Assembly (NCBI GenBank): GCA_950097145.1
Contig: CATNCF010000001.1
Coordinates: 1 to 64,000 of the forward strand
Source: an uncultured Lachnospiraceae bacterium
Lineage (GTDB): Bacteria; Bacillota; Clostridia; Lachnospirales; Lachnospiraceae
Length of the DNA: 64,000 nucleotides
Direction of reading: 5' to 3'
The notes below the pieces were generated by a model, which saw only the letters and a list, made by a program, of their open reading frames with translations, was not told the origin of the DNA and made no database searches. Position 1 is the stretch's first letter. Each line of letters starts with the position of its first letter. Shown one piece after another: positions 23,944 through 32,759 of the stretch. Position numbers and translations under genes: made by a program.

Positions 23944-25292
23944 TACTTCTTACCTCCTGTCATTCTTGAAATCATGTTCTTGCGGGCAGAGTTAGAATTG
24001 CTTTCCTCTCTTGCATCCCGGCGAACTTTATCAGTTACCATCTTCTGACGCTGATCGTCTGTACTCTTTCTCTCGCTGTAAGTCTGCTTTGCAATATCAT
24101 AAGCCGCATTGATATAACTGTCGCTCTTTCCGTCAAGATTAATCTTTGGATTGACCGCCTTAATAATTTTCTTTCGGCCATCTCTTACTGAGAGTTTTTC
24201 AACACCATCCAAATGCAGCTTGTCAGCCATGCGGCATACATCCAGACGCTCCTGGATAACTTTATCAATAGAATCCATGTTTACTCCTTTCTCCTTTTCT
24301 TCTCCATTGCCGCATGGTTCATCAGAATCAGTGTTTTCCTCTTCCGCAAGAGCCTTTCCATCAGCCGGAGCAGGCTCTTCTTTCTTTTCTTCCTCGTCAC
24401 CGTTCATATCGCTTGCAGCCTGCAGCTTATCAATTTCTGCAAGAAGCGTGTCGAGGTCTGCTTTCTGTTCAGCAATAATTTCCTCCGGCGCCATTCCTTC
24501 ACCTTCTGAATCCCTGCGGTCAATATTCTCTCTTACCTGATCTACAGCGCTCTTTTCCTCTTCCGATTCTTCTGCTGATACTTCTCCAGCCTCGCCGCCG
24601 TCTGTTCCTTCGCCAGTTGCCTGGCTTGCCGCCTGCTGAGCCTTGAACAATGCAATAGCAGCCTCCATCTCTTCCGGAGAAAGTTCTGCTCCCTCGTCAG
24701 CTCTGCGACCTTTTGAATTAGGTTTACCCATAATTGCCTTGCCTCCTTTTAAGATTTGTTCATCATCATCTTTTCCATCGATATTGAGCCGGGCGGTTTC
24801 CCCTGCCCTTGCCTCAGCAACCAAGGCAAGATGATTGATTTCAATGTTTTTCTGTATGCAATCATACTTCTCTCCCTCATATATTCCGGGAGTATCATCC
24901 GTATCAAGACTGTAGCCAAGTGATAATTCCTTTAATCCGCAGTTTTTTAGAGCGTTGGTATCGTGAATAATTATCTCGCAGCGTACATTATCTCCGTCAC
25001 GATATCCTTTACTCATAATGGTTCCAATCTGTTCCCTGCGAACATTCTCCTTATCCACCTCACCAGCGTCATGCGTGATGATAATTGGCTTGCCTTTGTA
25101 ACTCTCCAACGATTTCTCGTCAAAGACATACTCCGGCAATCGGAGTTCCCTCCGGGTACTTCCATCATCATTCTTATACTCAAATATGCCACAGGTAGTC
25201 ACAATCGGGTGATCAACCAAATAGCCTTCTTCTGTGTAATAAGTCCGATCAACTGAAATACTGTCAATTCGTTTGAGTTTCACTTCTTGCAC
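23943..25292 (-). CDS. DUF2213 prohead protease-scaffold protein
   Basis: A 449-residue protein. Residues 1-180 are DUF2213-like (YLVDHPIVTTCGIFEYKN, YKGKPIIITHDA, LKELSLGYSL, INHLALVAEARAG), a likely S78-related prohead protease fold. Residues 188-449 are acidic, Glu/Ala-rich and coiled, like a scaffold. Met188 has its own ribosome site, suggesting that free scaffold is also made, as in lambda C/Nu3. Catalytic residues are not confidently assigned. Confidence 0.78.
   Translation of the reverse strand: MQEVKLKRIDSISVDRTYYTEEGYLVDHPIVTTCGIFEYKNDDGSTRRELRLPEYVFDEKSLESYKGKPIIITHDAGEVDKENVRREQIGTIMSKGYRDGDNVRCEIIIHDTNALKNCGLKELSLGYSLDTDDTPGIYEGEKYDCIQKNIEINHLALVAEARAGETARLNIDGKDDDEQILKGGKAIMGKPNSKGRRADEGAELSPEEMEAAIALFKAQQAASQATGEGTDGGEAGEVSAEESEEEKSAVDQVRENIDRRDSEGEGMAPEEIIAEQKADLDTLLAEIDKLQAASDMNGDEEEKKEEPAPADGKALAEEENTDSDEPCGNGEEKEKGVNMDSIDKVIQERLDVCRMADKLHLDGVEKLSVRDGRKKIIKAVNPKINLDGKSDSYINAAYDIAKQTYSERKSTDDQRQKMVTDKVRRDAREESNSNSARKNMISRMTGGKK
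24729..24748 (-). promoter_or_regulatory. internal start for nested scaffold protein
   Basis: Within the DUF2213 gene the minus strand reads AAAAGGAGGCAAGGCAATT then ATG (24729-24731), in frame at residue 188. A product from here would be a 262-residue acidic scaffold protein. The position between the protease-like domain and the acidic region supports use. Confidence 0.55.
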
Positions 25293-25332
25293 CTCCTGTT
25301 TACTTCCACTTTTTCAATGCAACCACTTCCTT

Positions 25333-26274
25333 TCATACTGGTAAATCCAGTGTATCTATATCAAACACCGGAATAGCACAACACCGGCATTGATAATCCT
25401 GTCCAGGATGACAGCATCTGCCTCCGCCAACATCCGGCGGATTGTCCCAGCTGATTATCCTACCTTCCAGTTCTCTATGACTTCTCCGCTCTCTTTGATC
25501 CATAACCCCGGACCATTTGTACCTTGAAACACCTGCATCTCTCTGCTGGCTCTCTGTAATGTCGGCATTAAGTTTTGCTGTCTGGTCCCTTGCAATCAGC
25601 TTTGCATGGCGCTTACTCATTCCATATTGCCGCTGAATTTCCTTTACAATATCTGTCGTAGTAGAACCTTTCATATAGTTCTGATAAACCAGCTCTTTCA
25701 TCTTTTCAAGAGACTGACCTGGTACCGTCTTAATCAGTTCCACATTATCAGATACCCATTTCTCTAACATTTCTCCGTAATAATCTCCGGAATAATAATC
25801 ATCAAGCAAATTGATACCCAGTGTCTTGCCTACTGCTTTCTTCCACTCTCGAATCGTGAGTTTGTGATCAAGATTGGCAATCTTGTTTATCTGTCGTTTC
25901 AAATCGTAAAGACCAAAGGCGGCATCCAGCTCCCTCTTAATTGTTTTAAAAAGAATTGTGAGCCGTACAATCGTATTGTCTATTACAGAGAACCTTGCAA
26001 TTTTTCGCTTTTCCTCATTTTCCTTCTTGGAATCCACATGATACCTAGTGCCTTCATTGAGAATCTGCTTTATTTCCGGAATATATTTCATCAGGATTTC
26101 TCTCTCAATAGCCATATATTCATTAACCATTCGCAAATACTCACGCTCTGCACTGACTGGATACTTAGGCCGATATTTACAGGAAACTGATTTCTTTCCT
26201 TTATTTTTCTTTCTCAATTCTTCCCGGAACAGTTCTTTGCGAAATTCATCATCCAAACTACCACCTTCTCTCAT
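25333..26274 (-). CDS. minor head protein, SPP1 gp7/Mu gpF-like
   Basis: A 313-residue protein. The C-terminal domain (LIARDQTAKLNADIT, then RRSHRELEGRI and HPGQDYQCRCC) is the Mu F/SPP1 gp7 head morphogenesis domain with its His and Cys residues. The N-terminus is a basic helix. A few copies are packaged in the head and help DNA delivery. Two terminator-like hairpins lie just upstream. Confidence 0.85.
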   Translation of the reverse strand: MREGGSLDDEFRKELFREELRKKNKGKKSVSCKYRPKYPVSAEREYLRMVNEYMAIEREILMKYIPEIKQILNEGTRYHVDSKKENEEKRKIARFSVIDNTIVRLTILFKTIKRELDAAFGLYDLKRQINKIANLDHKLTIREWKKAVGKTLGINLLDDYYSGDYYGEMLEKWVSDNVELIKTVPGQSLEKMKELVYQNYMKGSTTTDIVKEIQRQYGMSKRHAKLIARDQTAKLNADITESQQRDAGVSRYKWSGVMDQRERRSHRELEGRIISWDNPPDVGGGRCCHPGQDYQCRCCAIPVFDIDTLDLPV

Positions 26275-26326
26275 TGCCTCTTATTCGGTATTTACAATCC
26301 CAATCGTCTATTTAACTGTTTGCAAC

Positions 26327-26400
26327 AAAAAAGCCCCGCATTGCCACGATTAGCGGCACCACAGGGCAAAAGAAAAGAGCCTTGCACACTCGCAAGCCTC
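26327..26400 (-). terminator. two tandem terminator-like hairpins
   Basis: On the minus strand, first GAGGCTTGC / GCAAGGCTC (26377-26400) followed by TTTTCTTTT, then a longer imperfect GC-rich hairpin beginning GCCC and ending GGGC (26333-26367) followed by TTTTTT (26327-26332). They lie inside the head operon between the gene at 26407 and the minor head gene, so they may tune expression or be crossed by antitermination. Confidence 0.7.
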
Positions 26401-26406
26401 TGTATC

Positions 26407-26589
26407 TTATATTCCAAGTTCGTCCAGATACTCAATTATATCATCGCTGTGTCTGGTGGGATCCTCTTTGATGAAATCTATAACCTTTCGCATGTTTTCT
26501 TCATCATCCTTAACCGCACACTTTACACCGGCAACAAAATCCTCATATGTATCGGGCACCTGGTTTAACAGCTTAATCAATTCCTCCAT
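26407..26589 (-). CDS. small acidic protein after portal
   Basis: A 60-residue acidic helical protein (MEELIKLLNQVPDTYEDF, ending YLDELGI). Its ATG overlaps the portal stop codon (TGATG), so the two are translationally coupled. No family recognised. Confidence 0.6.
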   Translation of the reverse strand: MEELIKLLNQVPDTYEDFVAGVKCAVKDDEENMRKVIDFIKEDPTRHSDDIIEYLDELGI

Positions 26590-28736
26590 CAGTCGTCCTC
26601 CTTGATTTTCATATAGATATCGTAATTATCAAATCCATGATTTCTGAATCGATACAAGTACGATGGGCTATCAGGCTCATTGGAGTGCGTTCTAATGAAG
26701 CAGCTCCTTTTTCCTTTGTATTTAGCATGGTACACATTGTTAATGTCATGCGTTACCTTTGCTTTTTCCTTTTCTGTCATTGGAAGGGATTCCTTTTTCT
26801 TTTTCCCGGTCTTTCCCTCATCCCCACTTCCTTTTGGGTATCTCCCGGAACCAGGACCTCCATCACCTTCTACTGAAATATTACTTGTAGTTCCGCCTGA
26901 TGTCAACTGAATTTGCGACAGTTGATTAAGCAGTTCCCTCACCGAAAGTTCAAAAGGCAGGAACATATTATATTTGAGGACATCTGACGCTGGTTCAAAC
27001 CTCGCATTCTTCATCTCTGTATTGAATGCTATGGGCGTTCCGTAAAATTCAGTGCAGACAAACACCTGTGATGTGCAATACTCTGTCGGCATTCCAGAAA
27101 TAATTGTCAATGGTATAGTTTCCGCAATATTAATTCCAAATTCCTCCCTTGTTTCCCTGATTGCCGCCTCCTCCGGTGTTTCCCCTACCTCAATATGACC
27201 GCCCGGACCACAAACCAATCCATTATCTTTACGTTCACCAATCAGAATTTTTCCATCCTTAATGACAAGCACTCCGCACCCCGTAGGTGTTACCGCATCC
27301 ATTTCCATATTCTCCTGCGGCTTACCATTTTCCATAGCCGACAAAGCAGTATTCATTGTTTCTGCAGATTCGTTTTTATCTGTCGGTGCCGCTTCTTCCA
27401 TAGCGCCCCAATCATCTTCTTCATCCAGAATGTCATTTACCGTAAACTCACCATTCTCCGCCAGCCTTTTCCTTACCTCTGAAGCGTCAAGCGCCTGCAT
27501 ATCTACATAGGCTTGTGCTGTCTGTGCTTTTGTGAGTTCTGTTGCTGCTTTCGTCTGATCCACGCTTGCCTGCTCTGTTTCACTTAGATTCCATAACGGT
27601 TTAAATCCAAGCGCATACTTAGGCACTTCTTCAAATTCTCCTTTGTATTTTCCAACAATTAAGATAATATCTATCAGTACACCAAGATTTCTTTTGAGAT
27701 TCAGCTTTTGGATTTTATTCACATAGGAATAATAATTTTCCATATCTCCTTCGCCTGTAGCATTTTCTCCAGCAGGAGAACGTCCAAACAACTTCGTCTG
27801 TGGTATATTTGAAACGGCCGATAACATATTACAAGTGGCATCTATAATATCCTTCACGCCAGAAAATGTAACTGTCTTGTAATCATAGTCCTCTCCATTG
27901 GCGTCTATCGCTATGCTGTTGATAATTCCTTTTGCCATATCAATAATACGAAGCCTTCGTAAAACAATATCCTCTCCTTCCTCTGTTTCCAGAAGATTTG
28001 CAAGGTCATTCATTTTATATATTGCCTGCACCGCCCGATCCAACAGTTTCACTCCATTTCCATGTGATGTAACCGTCTCCTGTAATGCTTTATGAATTTT
28101 TGTATATTCCGGCATTCCAAAGAACCTATACTCTGTCCGGGAGCTGGATTGTGGCAATGTTCCATTCTTAAAGAGAAGGCACCTGCTCTCATGTACCCGA
28201 AATGGTTTTCCATATATCGGCGATATGTCGTAAAACTCTGGCATTCCAAATTTAGACCACTTTCCATCTTTAGGATCATGGTTATATATACTGTTATAAT
28301 CAGGAGTTATGAGCGGCCGTTCAAACACAAGCAATTCATCAATCCCTCTGATATTATCCCAATCAACAGGTTCCTCTATATCCCTGCCATCATCAATAAT
28401 CATAACCATTAAGGCTCCGCCATACAATCTTGACCACTTAATGGCTGTGGCAGCCTTTTCTTCAAAATCCAGTTCATCAAGAGAATCATTGATAAAAGCC
28501 TCCAGGTCCAAATCATTTACTCCATATGAAAATCCGCTGCTAACAGCATCATCCGCCGGTATGTCTATGATTTTTGAGAAAAGACCATTTTCCTCATAAT
28601 TCAGAGTGAGCTCCACATCCGTTACCGGCGCTTCACTTTCAAAACGGTACTGCTCCGACACATCATCCTGTGTGCCATATTTGTTCATTAAATTTTTATA
28701 TCCGTCCACTCTCTGTTCTTTCTCATTCCCTTGCAT
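26589..28736 (-). CDS. portal protein (DUF1073-like) fused to a Nudix hydrolase domain
   Basis: A 715-residue protein. Residues about 1-430 are a DUF1073-type portal (YRFESEAPVTDVELTL, IDIPADDAVSSGFSY, SNIPQTKLFGRSPAG). Residues about 483-600 are a Nudix domain with an intact box, GHIEVGETPEEAAIRETREE then FGI, i.e. the Gx5Ex7REUxEExGU pattern. A Gly-rich linker (GGPGSGRYPKGSG, about residue 625) leads to a 70-residue basic C-terminal domain. The portal forms the DNA gate; a Nudix domain would hydrolyse nucleoside diphosphate-linked compounds. The reading frame is continuous. Confidence 0.88.
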   Translation of the reverse strand: MQGNEKEQRVDGYKNLMNKYGTQDDVSEQYRFESEAPVTDVELTLNYEENGLFSKIIDIPADDAVSSGFSYGVNDLDLEAFINDSLDELDFEEKAATAIKWSRLYGGALMVMIIDDGRDIEEPVDWDNIRGIDELLVFERPLITPDYNSIYNHDPKDGKWSKFGMPEFYDISPIYGKPFRVHESRCLLFKNGTLPQSSSRTEYRFFGMPEYTKIHKALQETVTSHGNGVKLLDRAVQAIYKMNDLANLLETEEGEDIVLRRLRIIDMAKGIINSIAIDANGEDYDYKTVTFSGVKDIIDATCNMLSAVSNIPQTKLFGRSPAGENATGEGDMENYYSYVNKIQKLNLKRNLGVLIDIILIVGKYKGEFEEVPKYALGFKPLWNLSETEQASVDQTKAATELTKAQTAQAYVDMQALDASEVRKRLAENGEFTVNDILDEEDDWGAMEEAAPTDKNESAETMNTALSAMENGKPQENMEMDAVTPTGCGVLVIKDGKILIGERKDNGLVCGPGGHIEVGETPEEAAIRETREEFGINIAETIPLTIISGMPTEYCTSQVFVCTEFYGTPIAFNTEMKNARFEPASDVLKYNMFLPFELSVRELLNQLSQIQLTSGGTTSNISVEGDGGPGSGRYPKGSGDEGKTGKKKKESLPMTEKEKAKVTHDINNVYHAKYKGKRSCFIRTHSNEPDSPSYLYRFRNHGFDNYDIYMKIKEDD

Positions 28737-28747
28737 TCCATCACCTC

Positions 28748-30181
28748 CTAATCAACCAGACTTCCGATATTAAATGTTTTTCTTTCATAACATGACAGAG
28801 CAACCGCATCTGCTCTGTCCGGGGAACTTATTCCTCTTTTCTTCATTTCCTCTTTACTTTCCAGCTGCATCTTTCCTCTGCTTGTTAACCTGTATTTTCT
28901 GCATGAAAACTGTGCAACCAGTTCATTATCATTCTGCAAACTAATTCCCTCTGCAATCAGCAGTTCTTTTACAGTTCCCCAGAGATAAGTTGTCATATTG
29001 TCGTAAATATCAGCAGCTTTAACCTTTCCTCCATCCACAACAACTTCATCTGGCACCCTGGCCGCAGCATTTACGGGAACAATTACCATACGATTCAACT
29101 TTTCTTCCCGTTTTACTTCTTCCAGTCGATCCGTCACTCCGCCACCAAGACCGCAATCATCAATATTTACATATATCTTCCCATGATACGTTGGATATGT
29201 TGCGATAATATGCCTATACTGCTGAACCACCTTCCCAACCGTTGTCATAAGACTTTGCCCTCTGAACATAACAGGCAATGTGATATTTCCGCCTACATTC
29301 AGCGCTATAACTGTTTCATCATCCCCATATCTAGCCACATCCACTCCAAGCGATATCCGTTTAATCGGCATATCTTCTGGCAGGTCCAACATGCAGCAAT
29401 GCTCAATAAGAGAAAGCATGATGAATACATCATCTTCCTGCTTTGGAAATTCACCAAAAACTCTTACAAGGACTACATTGCTATTTCTCCCATACTTCCG
29501 TATGAGAGATTCGATATTCTGCTTATTCGTCCTTGGACTATCTGCAGATGATACTGTATGGCATCTATAAAGAGCCCTGTCAGCATTGAAGGCATCGTAA
29601 AATGTGCCAGAAGTCCTTGTTGGGTTTCCACACATCAACAACTTATTGTTTTCGCCGGATAGCGTACCAAGTACCGCCTCCATAATCGGATCAGCGACGC
29701 CAGAGGCTTCATCTACTATGAATAGCATATTATCCTCGTGGAATCCCTGCATATTTTCTGGCTTTGTAGCAGTCCTGGCTACCGCAAACCAACGCTTTTC
29801 ATTGCCGACCATGTAAATATATGTCTTGGTCCATTTAAGGATTTCTGAGAGCAAAGGAGACTTACTCATCCATTTACTCACTTCGGACCACAAAACATCA
29901 TGTAACTGCTGTTTGGTTGGCGCAGTCGCTACAATCCTTGGATAAGGGTGGCAGCATAAAAACCACAACAATGCCGCAGCTTCTAAACCAGTTTTCCCAA
30001 CACCCTGCCCAGATTTAATCGCAACTTTCGGATTCTCTGCCAAATCCATCAGTGCCGCCCTTTGCCACTCATCCGGCTCAAATAACAATACCTCCTTTGC
30101 GAATATGACCGGATTTTTCCTATATACCGGAATTCTTTTCTGGAAGAACTGTTTCCTTAACGCTCGTGAGTTCTTATTCAT
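28748..30181 (-). CDS. terL: terminase large subunit
   Basis: A 477-residue packaging motor: Walker A SGQGVGKT near residue 59, Walker B MLFIVDEAS near residue 150, and nuclease-domain acidic residues in LGVDVARYGDDETV and VNIDDCGLGGG. It cleaves concatemers and pumps DNA through the portal. ATG 30181 overlaps the small-subunit stop by eight bases; a GTG-start extension of two codons is possible. Confidence 0.92.
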   Translation of the reverse strand: MNKNSRALRKQFFQKRIPVYRKNPVIFAKEVLLFEPDEWQRAALMDLAENPKVAIKSGQGVGKTGLEAAALLWFLCCHPYPRIVATAPTKQQLHDVLWSEVSKWMSKSPLLSEILKWTKTYIYMVGNEKRWFAVARTATKPENMQGFHEDNMLFIVDEASGVADPIMEAVLGTLSGENNKLLMCGNPTRTSGTFYDAFNADRALYRCHTVSSADSPRTNKQNIESLIRKYGRNSNVVLVRVFGEFPKQEDDVFIMLSLIEHCCMLDLPEDMPIKRISLGVDVARYGDDETVIALNVGGNITLPVMFRGQSLMTTVGKVVQQYRHIIATYPTYHGKIYVNIDDCGLGGGVTDRLEEVKREEKLNRMVIVPVNAAARVPDEVVVDGGKVKAADIYDNMTTYLWGTVKELLIAEGISLQNDNELVAQFSCRKYRLTSRGKMQLESKEEMKKRGISSPDRADAVALSCYERKTFNIGSLVD

Positions 30182-30995
30182 CACCACTCACATCCTCTCC
30201 CTCGTCTTCCTCAAGAACCGCTGCAATCCAATCGTCAACAGCATCATTTCCAGCACTTTCACTTTCCAATTTTGCTTTTTCTAAGCGGTATTTTGACAAT
30301 GCTTCAATAGCTTTTGTCTTTTTACTCTGAACGGTGGAAAGCTCCTGTTCCAGCCTTGCTATTACCATATCCTTGTTTGAGGTATGTGTCTGTATGCTGT
30401 AGGACTTACCCGGAAGAATATCTCCTTTATCAACCTTTATCTTCTGGCGCCTATCATATTCAGCCTCTTCCTCCTTATTCTTGAAGATTCTCTTATCCTC
30501 AAATCTGGTGACATCAGCAACCGCTACATCTCCTTTTTGTTCCCGATACTTATTGATTGCTTTTAGTATTCTGCGCTCCCGAATAGAGAAAAGCTGTATT
30601 TGTTCCATGAGCTGCAGCTCGGTATCTTTGGGAACCGTTGCAACGAGCTCCTGTTCATCATCATCAAGAGCATCCATAAATACCGGAACATATCCACCAT
30701 GCTTTGTCGCATCCGGAGGCGGTTTGGGGTTCGGATTGCCGGAGCCGCCTTTTGCGTTCTTATTCCCTGGCTGCCCGCCTTTTTTTCGCTTTTGCAACGT
30801 TGCACTTTTTTTATCTCCTTTTTTCGCAACGTTGCGTTTGTTTTTTTTTGACTTATCGCCCCATCCGTACCTATTCTTCCAGCTGCGAACCGTTCCGTCA
30901 GAAACTCCCAATTTTTTCGCAATTTCCACCATTGCCATTCCATCATTAAACAGCTTTTCGGCTTCAATCATTTTTTCGCTCGGCGCCCTTGGCAT
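30174..30995 (-). CDS. terS: terminase small subunit
   Basis: A 273-residue protein. The N-terminal 45 residues are a helix-turn-helix (MVEIAKKLGVSDGTVRSWKNR), then a basic linker with GGQPGNKNAKGG, which is typical of PBSX-type small terminases, then a coiled region. It recognises the packaging site and feeds DNA to TerL. Two 10-base palindromes in its own gene (30794-30836) are candidate binding sites. Confidence 0.85.
   Translation of the reverse strand: MPRAPSEKMIEAEKLFNDGMAMVEIAKKLGVSDGTVRSWKNRYGWGDKSKKNKRNVAKKGDKKSATLQKRKKGGQPGNKNAKGGSGNPNPKPPPDATKHGGYVPVFMDALDDDEQELVATVPKDTELQLMEQIQLFSIRERRILKAINKYREQKGDVAVADVTRFEDKRIFKNKEEEAEYDRRQKIKVDKGDILPGKSYSIQTHTSNKDMVIARLEQELSTVQSKKTKAIEALSKYRLEKAKLESESAGNDAVDDWIAAVLEEDEGEDVSGDE
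30794..30836. promoter_or_regulatory. paired palindromes inside terS, candidate packaging site
   Basis: GCAACGTTGC occurs at 30794-30803 and again at 30826-30835 (extended to the 12-base palindrome CGCAACGTTGCG at 30825-30836). Centres are 32 bases apart, about three helical turns, in AT-rich surroundings. Pac sites are often inside the small terminase gene, so TerS binding is a reasonable guess. Confidence 0.4.
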
Positions 30996-31037
30996 ATCAC
31001 CACCTCTCTCCTATTCGTTTTGCAATCGTGGGAACGC

Positions 31038-31060
31038 AAAAAGGGGAGCATACACTCCCC
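31038..31060 (-). terminator. terminator between ParB-like gene and terS
   Basis: On the minus strand GGGGAG, six-base loop, CTCCCC, then TTTTT. It separates the symporter/PAPS-reductase cassette from the packaging genes, so the late operon may begin downstream of it or depend on read-through. Confidence 0.75.
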
Positions 31061-31096
31061 TGTGTGTGGCTCTCACGCATATTTATTGATTTATCG

Positions 31097-31618
31097 TTAA
31101 ATCTTCGTTATAAACTCCGCTTTTGAATAGCCCTCATTCGGCTTAATCATCATTCTCAGGAAGTCTTCTTTTGAAAACTCCGAGAGACGGAATATTTCTT
31201 CGGGCCTCATGCCGAGCTGCTTTCCAATCTCCTCTACCGTCTTACCTTCGTTCATCAGCTCCTTTACAATCGCTTTCATTGGTTCCAGCAGATGCGTACC
31301 TCTTGCCCTGTTATGAGTAACGGTGCCATAGATATTTCCAGCTTTATCCTTATGCTCTACAATGACAACTGGCACCTTTCCTTCCAGCATTGATACCAAC
31401 GGTTCTTCTCCTGCAACGGTCCAACGGTGGAACCCGTCAATAATCGTAAAATCTGGTCTTACCACAATCGGCAACGTCCATCCGTTCGTTAGAATGGACT
31501 GCTTCAGCAATTCCAGATTTTGTTTTGATACTTTGTTTGGGTTGTAATCATTTGGCTTTACCCTGCCTCTGTCTACCCATTGAAGAGTGTCAAGAGGGCT
31601 TATCATCTTACTATCCAT
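31097..31618 (-). CDS. ParB/Srx-like protein, IbrB type
   Basis: A 173-residue ParB-like protein: VKPNDYNPNKVSKQNLELL, then IIDGFHRWTVA (the ParB-N/sulfiredoxin-fold box) and HNRARGTH, and a C-terminal helical part with GKQLGMRPEEIFRL. This is the IbrB arrangement, usually paired with an IbrA PAPS-reductase-like protein; here that partner is the overlapping upstream gene. The fold can bind nucleotides and some members cleave DNA. The start at 31618 follows AAGGAGG. Biochemical role unknown. Confidence 0.82.
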   Translation of the reverse strand: MDSKMISPLDTLQWVDRGRVKPNDYNPNKVSKQNLELLKQSILTNGWTLPIVVRPDFTIIDGFHRWTVAGEEPLVSMLEGKVPVVIVEHKDKAGNIYGTVTHNRARGTHLLEPMKAIVKELMNEGKTVEEIGKQLGMRPEEIFRLSEFSKEDFLRMMIKPNEGYSKAEFITKI

Positions 31619-32759
31619 TTCGCATTCCCTCCTTCTTCTTGGCTTCTGTAATATATTTACCATATATTCGCTGATACAATGCCCGGAACGACCGCAGTTT
31701 TGGATCTCCGGAAACGAGCCCTTCATAAATTGCCTTGCAGTCCTTATTGTCTGCAATGGCAGAAACGCTCATAAAAAAATTCCTATACCGCCCAGCCACA
31801 TATCTTTTATGTTTTGTTTGAAAATTACCATCCATATCAGAAAATAGTTCCAAAAGAGCAGCTTTATAATCCTTTTCCGCTTTTCCTTTCTCATTCTGCT
31901 TTCTGGCAGTTGTGCTTCTCCCAAACATTTCACTGTCCCAATATAAGGCGGCAAGATATGCGTTAGGCTCCCGGCGGACTATCCTTTCCATAAGGTCGGG
32001 ATAATACTCATTCATTTTCACAAGGCTTTTTGCAGTATCAATTGAAAAGAACTGTGATACTCTGAGCTGCCCCTTTCGTGTGCCGGACTGCCATAGAAAT
32101 AAATAAATCTCTGGTATGTCTACCTTTTCTCGAAGGAGGTAAAGCCACACATCATTATTGGTCCAGTCATACAGAGGAAATACCTGGTGCTTATTCGTTG
32201 CGGTCTTCCCTGCTTTCAGCATGGTAGCCACATTCTGTAATCTCTGAACCGATTCCGCTGTTCTGATTCCGGTAATTGTTACCCCATCCGAACATACCCT
32301 CGGAAGGAAATCCTGATATGCGTCTGTCCGAGGTTTCAGCAATGGGTGATTCCGAATTGCGAAAGATGGCGGTTGTCTTACCCAAACATCTTTTTTATAT
32401 CTGTCCCAGCAAATAAAGGTTTCATCGTTGGACAGTTCATTAAAGCAATTGTAGTGTTTCACCTCAAGGCAGAACCACTCAAACTTTGCTCCAACTAACA
32501 TAAATTTCTTTCGCCACTCCCTTACCTTTTCATCCATGCATGGGAATATGGCTTCTTCATCAATAAATTGCACAGTCAGCTGTGCCGGGTTGATTTCTCC
32601 TGCCTGTATCAGATTCATTACGAGCTGTGACAGGCACAGGCTGTCTTTTCCACCGCTAAAGGACATATATACCGGCAGGCCATTCCGAAATACGTTCCGG
32701 ATTCTGATTTTTGCTGCCTCTACAACATCAATGCTGGCCGGACATCGTTTTATAGCCAT
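31611..32759 (-). CDS. PAPS-reductase-like PP-loop protein, IbrA type (DUF3440-like)
   Basis: A 382-residue adenine-nucleotide alpha-hydrolase. The PP-loop is SFSGGKDSL near residue 40; TVQFIDEEAIFPCMDEKV and VTITGIRTAESVQRLQ follow the PAPS-reductase fold, and a C-terminal extension matches DUF3440/IbrA length. Family members activate a substrate by adenylation or reduce PAPS; IbrA/IbrB substrates are not established. It is coupled by overlap to the IbrB-like gene and to the upstream ParB-like gene. Confidence 0.83.
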   Translation of the reverse strand: MAIKRCPASIDVVEAAKIRIRNVFRNGLPVYMSFSGGKDSLCLSQLVMNLIQAGEINPAQLTVQFIDEEAIFPCMDEKVREWRKKFMLVGAKFEWFCLEVKHYNCFNELSNDETFICWDRYKKDVWVRQPPSFAIRNHPLLKPRTDAYQDFLPRVCSDGVTITGIRTAESVQRLQNVATMLKAGKTATNKHQVFPLYDWTNNDVWLYLLREKVDIPEIYLFLWQSGTRKGQLRVSQFFSIDTAKSLVKMNEYYPDLMERIVRREPNAYLAALYWDSEMFGRSTTARKQNEKGKAEKDYKAALLELFSDMDGNFQTKHKRYVAGRYRNFFMSVSAIADNKDCKAIYEGLVSGDPKLRSFRALYQRIYGKYITEAKKKEGMRNG

